DNA of 11,988 nt, taken from positions 1 through 11,988 of the forward strand of contig JASEIA010000044.1 of assembly GCA_030018575.1 (NCBI GenBank), read 5' to 3'. Each line of letters opens with the position of its first letter. Position 1 is the stretch's first letter. The notes under the pieces are model-generated. The model did not search any database. It had not been told where the DNA came from and saw only the letters and a list, made by a program, of their open reading frames with translations. A program made the translations under genes and the position numbers. Below are positions 6,571-11,088 of this stretch, piece by piece. The stretch comes from Nanobdellota archaeon (GTDB lineage: Archaea; Nanobdellota; Nanobdellia; SCGC-AAA011-G17; GW2011-AR17).

Positions 6571-6708
6571 ATGGCAAAGCAGAATAAATTAAAGCAGGAA
6601 AACAGGAAGTTAAAAAGCGCATTAAGCCTGCTTAGCAGCAAAAGCGACGTTAAAAAGCTCAACAAAGCTTTCCAGGACTTAAAAGAAGGAAGATATACTA
6701 TCCGCTAA
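6571..6708 (+). CDS. 45-aa basic helical protein, possible antitoxin
   Basis: A short ORF with a well-placed TATA box, Lys/Asn-rich and probably a single long helix followed by a short one. Its tail, L-L-S-S-K-S-D-V-K-K-L then F-Q-D-L-K-E-G-R-Y, resembles the C terminus of RelB-like archaeal antitoxins, which typically end in a D-(I/L)-K-x-G-(R/K) element that wraps around the toxin. The similarity is short and from memory. Its last 11 bp overlap the end of the convergent RelE/ParE-like gene. If it is the antitoxin the arrangement is unusual, since antitoxins normally precede and overlap the toxin on the same strand. It could also be an unrelated small nucleic-acid-binding protein. Confidence 0.55.
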   Translation: MAKQNKLKQENRKLKSALSLLSSKSDVKKLNKAFQDLKEGRYTIR

Positions 6709-7009
6709 AAATTTCTGCCTTTTCTATTCTTGCCATATATTCATAATATTTTCCGTCAACCGCCTTTTTCGGAGTAACAGCCATAAGCACAACAAGCAAG
6801 TCTATTTCCCCTTTTTTAATAAGGTAAAATACCCGAAATTTCCCTATTCTAAGCTCCCAAAGATGAATATGCTGGTATTTCATCGGCTTTCCAAGATAGG
6901 GATTGCTTCTTAATTTTTCCACTTTCTTTTCAATTGCTTCCTTGTTCACCTTATCCTTTATCCCCCTCAAGGATTCCCTGTAAGTCTCTGTTTCAACTAA
7001 TTTTATCAT
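6698..7009 (-). CDS. RelE/ParE-like toxin
   Basis: The start at 7009 (103 aa) is chosen over 7051 because a TATA-like box (7031-7038) lies 27 bp upstream and the shorter form begins at the first strand, as RelE proteins do. Family features: two N-terminal helices, then L-R-S-N-P-Y-L-G-K-P-M, W-E-L-R-I-G-K-F-R-V-F-Y, a hydrophobic strand L-L-V-V-L-M-A-V, and a final K-K-A-V-D-G-K-Y-Y-E-Y. This matches the RelE/ParE fold of type II toxins, which cleave ribosome-bound mRNA (RelE) or poison gyrase (ParE). The basic residues and terminal tyrosines fit an RNase better, but that is inference. No antitoxin gene lies directly upstream on the same strand; the convergent 45-aa ORF is the only candidate. 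Confidence 0.8.
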   Translation of the reverse strand: MIKLVETETYRESLRGIKDKVNKEAIEKKVEKLRSNPYLGKPMKYQHIHLWELRIGKFRVFYLIKKGEIDLLVVLMAVTPKKAVDGKYYEYMARIEKAEIFSG

Positions 7010-7030
7010 CCGCAATGCAAATGTAAGCGC

Positions 7031-7038
7031 TATTAAAA
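7031..7038 (-). promoter_or_regulatory. TATA-like box of the toxin gene
   Basis: Minus-strand TTTAATAG within a T-rich run, centred 25-27 bp upstream of the ATG at 7009. It supports the internal rather than the upstream start. Confidence 0.4.
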
Positions 7039-7051
7039 AAGATTGCGGCAA

Positions 7052-7067
7052 AAAAACGTGCGTTTTT
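7052..7067. promoter_or_regulatory. 16-bp inverted repeat, possible operator
   Basis: AAAAACG-TG-CGTTTTT is a perfect 7-bp inverted repeat between the divergent toxin and TPR genes. It lies just upstream of the toxin TATA box and about 20 bp upstream of the TPR gene TATA box. It could be a repressor site for either gene. No second copy is seen in the window. Confidence 0.4.
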
Positions 7068-7085
7068 CCGGGAAATTAGAAAAAA

Positions 7086-7092
7086 TTTAAAA
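7086..7092 (+). promoter_or_regulatory. TATA-like box of the TPR gene
   Basis: TTTAAAA is centred 29 bp upstream of the ATG at 7118, consistent with a leaderless or nearly leaderless mRNA. Confidence 0.45.
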
Positions 7093-7117
7093 GCAAGCTC
7101 TTACATACTATTCTACG

Positions 7118-7999
7118 ATGTACCGCAGGATTAAGCACAAAATAAAGACTTCAAGGCTCATACAGTACACCTTATTCCTCATATTCGTGATAATACTGGC
7201 ATTATTGCCTTACCCGGGGCAGCCTAATCTCAAGCAGTGGGAAATAAATGAAGTATCAGCAGCAAAAGACTGCCTTGTGGTTACAGGGCTTCCCGCCACC
7301 TTGGAAGACTGCGCAAAGCAGCTTGATGTTGAAGCAGAAGAAGTGACAGAATCAGCGCAGCATGTGTTTGCCTGGAGCAAAGACGAAAAACAAAAGGCGG
7401 AAGCTGCGATAGTGCTTTCAAACTTCACAGCAGCGAAAGAGATTCTCGAGGAGATTATCATAAATGACACTTCTGTAAGCAATGACTTGATATTTGCAAG
7501 CATGAACCTGAGGCAATACGGAAGAGCCGCGGAATTATGCGAAAATATAATAAAAAATGACGCAAACAACACATTCTGCCTTGACGTGCTTGGAATATCA
7601 TACTATGTATTAAACAAAAACAAGGAAAGCTTTGAATACGGCAAAAAGGCATATGAGCTTTACCCGCATCCGTGCAGGTACCTGAACCTTGGCTTGCAGT
7701 ACGGCAACACAGGCAATATAAGTGAAGCAAAGAGGATTCTTGATGATATGATAAAAACCAACAAGAACATAGTGCTTTCCTGCTGGTCTCCGATAAAGAC
7801 AAGCATACCTGCTTCTGACATTGACAGGTACAACCTCTGCTTCCTGAATGACGATAAATCAAAATCCATCTGCAGGGCATTTGCAAGGGAAGGGTGGATT
7901 GAAGGCAACACTACAAGGATAAAGACTCCTGAAGAAATACAGAAAGAAGAAGAGCAGAAAAGGCTTCTTGAAGAGCTGGACGAGTCAAGGGTTTTATAA
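7118..7999 (+). CDS. membrane-anchored TPR-repeat protein
   Basis: A 293-aa protein with a basic N terminus (R-R-I-K-H-K-I-K) and one hydrophobic segment at about 14-31. By the positive-inside rule the N terminus is cytoplasmic and the rest lies outside. Residues about 90-225 form helical hairpins with TPR-type spacing: A-A-K-E-I-L-E-E-I-I, Y-G-R-A-A-E-L-C-E-N-I-I, then L-G-I-S-Y-Y-V-L-N-K plus F-E-Y-G-K-K-A-Y-E-L-Y-P, and L-G-L-Q-Y-G-N-T-G plus A-K-R-I-L-D-D-M-I. Asn/Asp before the turns and aromatic residues fit the motif. Eight cysteines, an even count, are spread along the outer part and could form disulfides. The tail is Glu/Lys-rich. TPR proteins are protein-binding scaffolds; the partner is unknown. 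It ends 8 bp from the convergent winged-helix gene. Confidence 0.75.
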   Translation: MYRRIKHKIKTSRLIQYTLFLIFVIILALLPYPGQPNLKQWEINEVSAAKDCLVVTGLPATLEDCAKQLDVEAEEVTESAQHVFAWSKDEKQKAEAAIVLSNFTAAKEILEEIIINDTSVSNDLIFASMNLRQYGRAAELCENIIKNDANNTFCLDVLGISYYVLNKNKESFEYGKKAYELYPHPCRYLNLGLQYGNTGNISEAKRILDDMIKTNKNIVLSCWSPIKTSIPASDIDRYNLCFLNDDKSKSICRAFAREGWIEGNTTRIKTPEEIQKEEEQKRLLEELDESRVL

Positions 8000-8007
8000 A
8001 AAAGAGT

Positions 8008-8208
8008 TTATGAGCGCACCCGCAACCTCGTGGTTTCCTTTGTTTTTTCCAATTCTATCAACCCAAGAAAAGCAAGGCTTTCACAATGCTCTTTCAGCGA
8101 CTTGGGGTTCGTGCCCATCTTTCGTTCAAGTTGGGACAAGGTAATGGACGGATTTTTTCTTATTGCCTGAAGAACCTGCTTCTGAAGCTCAAGAGATTTC
8201 CGTTTCAT
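8008..8208 (-). CDS. winged-helix DNA-binding protein, probable autoregulator
   Basis: A 66-aa basic protein that is essentially one helix-turn-helix/winged-helix domain. The first helix is L-E-L-Q-K-Q-V-L-Q-A-I-R-K. Next comes N-P-S-I-T-L-S-Q-L-E-R-K-M-G-T-N-P-K-S-L-K-E-H-C as HTH, with recognition helix around P-K-S-L-K-E-H. Then F-L-G-L-I-E-L-E and T-T-R-L-R-V-R form the wing. The pattern matches small archaeal wHTH transcription factors. Its ATG lies 1 bp from a perfect 14-bp palindrome, a second identical palindrome lies 35 bp further out, and the TATA box between them is about 25 bp upstream. Inference: it binds the palindromes as a dimer and represses itself and the divergent 70-aa gene. 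Confidence 0.8.
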   Translation of the reverse strand: MKRKSLELQKQVLQAIRKNPSITLSQLERKMGTNPKSLKEHCESLAFLGLIELEKTKETTRLRVRS

Positions 8209-8209
8209 G

Positions 8210-8223
8210 CTACAATATTGTAG
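8210..8223. promoter_or_regulatory. palindromic operator, copy 1
   Basis: CTACAATATTGTAG is a perfect 14-bp palindrome, and with 3 more bases (ATG) on its left it is a 17-bp direct copy of the element at 8242-8258. It sits between the wHTH start codon and the TATA box. Confidence 0.75.
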
Positions 8224-8227
8224 AAAT

Positions 8228-8237
8228 GTTTATATAG
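8228..8237. promoter_or_regulatory. shared TATA box between two operators
   Basis: GTTTATATAG on the plus strand reads CTATATAAAC on the minus strand. On the minus strand it is 25 bp from the wHTH ATG at 8208 (leaderless). On the plus strand it predicts a start near 8260, giving a leader of about 12 nt before the ATG at 8272. The same 10-mer, in the opposite orientation, forms the shared TATA at 5847-5856. Confidence 0.6.
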
Positions 8238-8244
8238 CGGTATG

Positions 8245-8258
8245 CTACAATATTGTAG
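8245..8258. promoter_or_regulatory. palindromic operator, copy 2
   Basis: A second perfect CTACAATATTGTAG, centre-to-centre 35 bp from copy 1 and on the other side of the TATA box. It lies at the predicted start of the plus-strand transcript, where a bound repressor would block polymerase. Confidence 0.75.
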
Positions 8259-8271
8259 TATAGGGTTCAAA

Positions 8272-8484
8272 ATGATAAGTGCAGATATTTTAACGGATAT
8301 TGGCAGGAAAGCAAAATTGAAAGAGGAAGCGCTGGAAGTCTATATCGTGTTTATGACTCGTGTCTTCCCAGATGAGAGCGAAAATTATGCAGAAGTGTGG
8401 GCTGAAAGATTCAGGAATGACTGGGATAAAACAGATGAAAAGACAAAGAAAGCCCTTTTAAAGATGGCAGGGCTTGGCAGTTAA
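8272..8484 (+). CDS. 70-aa acidic helical protein of unknown function
   Basis: I do not recognise this protein. The start at 8272 is chosen over the in-frame ATG at 8242, because the latter lies inside the operator region and only 9 bp from the TATA box centre. The sequence is helical: I-L-T-D-I-G-R-K-A-K-L-K-E-E-A-L-E-V-Y-I, then F-M-T-R-V-F-P-D-E-S-E-N-Y-A-E-V-W-A-E-R-F, and a C-terminal K-T-K-K-A-L-L-K-M-A-G-L-G. No signal, no membrane segment, no cysteine. Divergent transcription from the wHTH gene with shared operators suggests that it is the regulated partner. Options include an effector or toxin, an anti-repressor, or a small accessory protein; none is shown by sequence. Confidence 0.7.
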   Translation: MISADILTDIGRKAKLKEEALEVYIVFMTRVFPDESENYAEVWAERFRNDWDKTDEKTKKALLKMAGLGS

Positions 8485-8496
8485 GAACATTACTTT

Positions 8497-8504
8497 AAAA
8501 AAAA
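8497..8504 (-). terminator. oligo-T terminator of the lipoprotein gene
   Basis: Eight consecutive T on the minus strand, 12 nt beyond the lipoprotein stop codon and preceded by AAGCC-C-GGCTT. This fits archaeal T-tract termination. Confidence 0.45.
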
Positions 8505-8515
8505 TAAGCCCGGCT

Positions 8516-8947
8516 TTACTCAACAGAAACCTTAACCTGCTCCTGCTGCAGTGTCTGGTTGCCCCACATTAAGTCAATGCCAATCCTGTAAGTTGCTGTC
8601 TCAGCCTCCCCTTTCTTGCCGAATACCTTGAACTGAAGCACGTCCATTGCATTCTTTCCGCGCAGCGGCTTTGTTGAAAGCGAGTCTATCTTTATGCCTG
8701 CCTGGTCCACTGCGTACACTGCCTCCTTGTTCAGGAATTTTATAGTGAATGTTGTTTCCTGGTCAACCTTGTCCTGCCTTTCTATAGTTGCTGTCACAAA
8801 TTTCTCTGAAACAGTATCGCCGGGCACTGACAAGGCATCATTCTTCAGGGAAATCTCTGCAGAAGGGATGAATGTTTCTTCTTTCTTGCCGCAGGCCGTC
8901 AATAAGAGAATGCATGCCAAAGCCATGGCGATATGCCTCAATTTCAT
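8516..8947 (-). CDS. small lipoprotein
   Basis: A 143-aa exported protein. M-K-L-R-H opens a signal peptide with a hydrophobic core (A-C-I-L-L-L) ending in lipobox L16-T-A-C19, followed by G-K-K. Cleavage before C19 and lipid attachment would anchor it on the outer face of the membrane. The mature part alternates beta-strand-like segments (A-T-I-E-R, T-T-F-T-I-K-F-L, L-Q-F-K-V-F-G-K, T-A-T-Y-R-I-G-I-D) and resembles an immunoglobulin-like or CARDB-type beta sandwich. That fold assignment is inference; no family is recognised. A TATA box 27 bp upstream fixes the start. The gene faces the 70-aa ORF tail-to-tail across 31 bp. Confidence 0.75.
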   Translation of the reverse strand: MKLRHIAMALACILLLTACGKKEETFIPSAEISLKNDALSVPGDTVSEKFVTATIERQDKVDQETTFTIKFLNKEAVYAVDQAGIKIDSLSTKPLRGKNAMDVLQFKVFGKKGEAETATYRIGIDLMWGNQTLQQEQVKVSVE

Positions 8948-8969
8948 AGCCTATAAGTGGGGCTTGAGG

Positions 8970-8978
8970 CTTATAAAT
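8970..8978 (-). promoter_or_regulatory. TATA box of the lipoprotein gene
   Basis: Minus-strand ATTTATAAG is centred 27 bp upstream of the ATG at 8947. Confidence 0.55.
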
Positions 8979-9017
8979 ATTTGCCTAATCCTCAATGAGA
9001 TTTCCTTTAAAACCGCC

Positions 9018-9128
9018 TTATACCAGCATGTATTCCTGGTTTTCTATTATATCGCCGCACTGCTTTCTTAAGTTTCTTGAAAAATGATCCATGTCATCGG
9101 GCGAGATGAAAGCTGCTGTAAATTGAGC
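9018..9128 (-). pseudogene. 36-codon gene remnant, copy 1
   Basis: The 321-bp stretch 8948-9268 has no intact gene. Its minus strand is open from 9128 to a stop at 9018, reading A-F-I-S-P-D-D-M-D-H-F-S-R-N-L-R-K-Q-C-G-D-I-I-E-N-Q-E-Y-M in part. It has no start signal and is closed upstream by TAA at 9129-9131. The reason to call it a remnant is an 88% identical copy at 10695-10771 whose differences fall mostly on third codon positions of this frame. The parent protein family is not recognised. Confidence 0.5.
9025..9101. repeat. 77-bp direct repeat, left copy
   Basis: Matches 10695-10771 with 9 mismatches in 77 and no gaps (counted by eye), at a constant offset of 1670 bp. The two copies flank the ATPase gene in the same orientation. 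Confidence 0.8.
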
Positions 9129-9236
9129 TTATGGAGCATGGCTTTTGCAGCAGGATTTAGATGAAATTAAGTAGTAAGATAAGTAGACTAATATTTATAC
9201 CATCAAAAACGAATGCAAAATCAGGGCGGCGAAACA

Positions 9237-9244
9237 TTTAAATA
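9237..9244 (+). promoter_or_regulatory. TATA box of the ATPase gene
   Basis: TTTAAATA is centred about 28 bp upstream of the ATG at 9269, predicting a leaderless mRNA. Confidence 0.55.
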
Positions 9245-9268
9245 ATAGGTAAGAATATTATAATACTT

Positions 9269-10645
9269 ATGATACCTCAATTTATAAACCGCAAACAAGA
9301 GCTGCAGTTTCTTGAAGAAGCCTACAGAAGCAGCAGGGCGGAGATGATAGTGCTATATGGGCGGAGAAGAATTGGAAAAACAGAGATTATAACCCATTTC
9401 TGCAAAGGAAAGCCCCATATATATTATCTGTGCACAGAAGACAGCGAAAAAAACAATATGGACGCGCTTATCAGCATGTTCGGGGAATACCTTGAAAAGC
9501 CGATAATGAAGGAGCTTAAGGCAGAATCGTGGATGCAAATATTCAAAAGGTTTATTGAACTTCTTGGCAAAAATGAAAAAAAGATTGTAATTGCGATAGA
9601 CGAATTCCCTTTCCTTATAAGCCTGAACAGGGGAATTACTTCCATATTCCTTAAATTATGGGATGAGATGCTGAAAAAAGAGAATATTATGCTCATAATA
9701 TCCGGCTCCAGCGTGAGCATGATGGAAACTGATGTTCTTGGCTATAAGAGCCCGCTTTACGGCAGAAGAACAGGGCAGTGGAAGGTCCAAATGATGGAAC
9801 TAAAGCACCTGGGCAGTTTCTTTCCGGGTTACAGCATTGAAGAGCTTGTGCAGGCATATGGGATACTTGGCGGCGTGCCGGCATACCTGCAGGAATTTGA
9901 GAATAGCAAAAATATTTTTGAAAACATAAAAGATGCGATACTGCAGAAAGGCAAATACCTTTATCAGGAAGTTGAATTTATGCTGAAGCAGGAATTCAGG
10001 GAACAAAGGACATACTTGGCAATTTTAAAGAAGATGGCGCTCGGCTTCAACAGCATAGGAAAATTATGCGCCGAAACAGGCATGGACAAAGCGAATCTTT
10101 CAAAATATCTTGCGGTACTTGAAGAAACAGGGATTATAAGGCATATTCTGCCCCTCGGAAAAAAGCGCGGCGGCATATATGCCATAGACGACCCGTTTTT
10201 TAATTTCTGGCTGAAAATGGCAGCTCCGCATCAGGCGGAGATTGAGTCCGGAAATGCCAAAAATGTCGCAAAGGTAATAGAGAAGGGATTCCCCGGCTAC
10301 ATGGGCAGAATGTTTGAAGCAATATGCGAAAGGCAGATTCTTTCAGGGGGGCTTAAAGCGCCAATCAATATAACAGGCGTGGCCAAATGGTGGCATAAGG
10401 ATAAAGAGATAGATATTATTGCTATAGATGAAAACAAAAGGGAAGCCCTTTTCATAGAATGCAAATGGCAGGATTTGAGAGAGAAAGAAGCTGAGAAGAT
10501 ATTAGCCGGGCTTAAAGAGAAATCTTCCTTTGTTGCATGGAAAAGGGAAAAGAATTGTTTTGGCATAATAGCTAAGAATATAGCCGGGAAAGAGCGCCTG
10601 AGAAAGGCGGGCTTCTGGGCAGTTGACTTAAATGACTTTAGGTGA
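9269..10645 (+). CDS. archaeal AAA ATPase with PD-(D/E)XK-like C terminus (DUF234 type)
   Basis: A 458-aa protein of the COG1672 type. It opens F-I-N-R-K-Q-E-L-Q-F-L, the usual family N terminus. Walker A is G31-R-R-R-I-G-K37-T38; Walker B is I-V-I-A-I-D111-E112. A sensor-like strand I-I-S-G-S-S-V-S-M-M and Y-G-R-R-T-G-Q-W follow, also typical. G-I-L-G-G-V-P-A-Y and a winged-helix segment (I-G-K-L-C-A-E-T-G-M, L-S-K-Y-L-A-V-L-E-E-T-G-I-I) lie around 195-305. The C-terminal DUF234 region carries E380-I-D382 and E397-C-K399, a PD-(D/E)XK nuclease-like set. Such ATPases are expanded in archaea and their cellular role is poorly defined; mobile-element, defence or toxin-like functions have been suggested. 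Length and motifs are complete, so it is probably functional. It is flanked by the 77-bp repeats. Confidence 0.92.
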   Translation: MIPQFINRKQELQFLEEAYRSSRAEMIVLYGRRRIGKTEIITHFCKGKPHIYYLCTEDSEKNNMDALISMFGEYLEKPIMKELKAESWMQIFKRFIELLGKNEKKIVIAIDEFPFLISLNRGITSIFLKLWDEMLKKENIMLIISGSSVSMMETDVLGYKSPLYGRRTGQWKVQMMELKHLGSFFPGYSIEELVQAYGILGGVPAYLQEFENSKNIFENIKDAILQKGKYLYQEVEFMLKQEFREQRTYLAILKKMALGFNSIGKLCAETGMDKANLSKYLAVLEETGIIRHILPLGKKRGGIYAIDDPFFNFWLKMAAPHQAEIESGNAKNVAKVIEKGFPGYMGRMFEAICERQILSGGLKAPINITGVAKWWHKDKEIDIIAIDENKREALFIECKWQDLREKEAEKILAGLKEKSSFVAWKREKNCFGIIAKNIAGKERLRKAGFWAVDLNDFR

Positions 10646-10852
10646 TTCCACTAATCCCTTCGGGAAGAGGTTGAAGAATATTTGCTCTTTAATAAGCATG
10701 TATTCCTGCTTTTCTATAATATCGCCTTACTGCTTTCTTAAGTTTCTTGAAAAGTGGCCCATATCATCCGGTAACTTAAATGCGCGGTTGAATATCAAAT
10801 TGAATGATATTAAGTCAAAGAACGCATAAGTCACATTGCCGCTGGCAGACAT
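10646..10852 (-). pseudogene. gene remnant, copy 2, with in-frame stop
   Basis: The minus strand reads from ATG 10852 for 41 codons (M-S-A-S-G-N-V-T-Y ... F-K-L-P-D-D-M-G-H-F-S-R-N-L-R-K-Q) to TAA at 10727-10729. It then stays open in the same frame: G-D-I-I-E-K-Q-E-Y-M-L-I-K-E-Q-I-F-F-N-L-F-P, running into the ATPase 3' end. Copy 1 has Cys (TGC) where this copy has TAA, so the stop is likely a lesion. Only the segment around D-D-M to E-Y-M is shared with copy 1. Plus-strand frames across 10646-10829 show nothing protein-like. Family not recognised. Confidence 0.45.
10695..10771. repeat. 77-bp direct repeat, right copy
   Basis: Right-hand partner of 9025-9101, starting 50 bp after the ATPase stop codon. 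See the left copy for identity. Confidence 0.8.
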
Positions 10853-11051
10853 CAATGCCTGCTTGTGCAGAAATCATCCGAAACTTGAACCTGATTGGAA
10901 TTTCTTTGAAAAGATAAGAACTAAGAGAAATGGATTTGATTATTATGGGGCTTTTATTACATACGAAGACTGGAGAGAAGTGGGCGTGCAAGTAAAACTT
11001 TGGCTGAAAGCGCTAATAAAAGCAGTGGAAGACAGAATAAAGACATTGTAA
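10836..11051 (+). CDS. HEPN-like C-terminal fragment
   Basis: A 71-codon ORF with a TTG start and no ATG; the frame is closed upstream by TAA at 10827. The core F-E-K-I-R-T-K-R-N-G-F-D-Y-Y-G followed by helix I-T-Y-E-D-W-R-E-V-G-V-Q-V-K-L-W-L-K-A-L-I resembles the second half of small HEPN-domain proteins. There an R-x-K-R-N-x3-Y-Y-G type segment precedes the last helix. HEPN domains are RNase or toxin subunits often paired with minimal nucleotidyltransferases. The first two helices (some 60-90 residues) are missing, so this is probably a 5'-truncated remnant. A GATATTAAG at 10806-10814 lies about 26 bp before the TTG, so expression as a short protein is not excluded. It ends 37 bp before the next gene. 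Confidence 0.45.
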   Translation: MPLADINACLCRNHPKLEPDWNFFEKIRTKRNGFDYYGAFITYEDWREVGVQVKLWLKALIKAVEDRIKTL

Positions 11052-11059
11052 GGAAGGGC

Positions 11060-11067
11060 TTAAATAT
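11060..11067 (+). promoter_or_regulatory. TATA box of the SWIM gene
   Basis: TTAAATAT is centred about 26 bp upstream of the ATG at 11089. Confidence 0.55.
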
Positions 11068-11088
11068 CTGAGCTGTTCTATAGATTAT

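Noticed and set aside
8242..8271. Longer form of the 70-aa protein
   Set aside because: This start would put the operator in the coding sequence and lies only 9 bp from the TATA centre.
9213..9245. 10-codon ORF upstream of the ATPase, possible leader peptide
   Set aside because: A TATA-like AATATTTATA precedes it, but an ORF this short occurs by chance and it overlaps the ATPase TATA box.
10632..10829. 65-codon plus-strand ORF after the ATPase
   Set aside because: It overlaps the ATPase end. Across the 77-bp repeat, substitutions follow third positions of the minus-strand frame, not this one.
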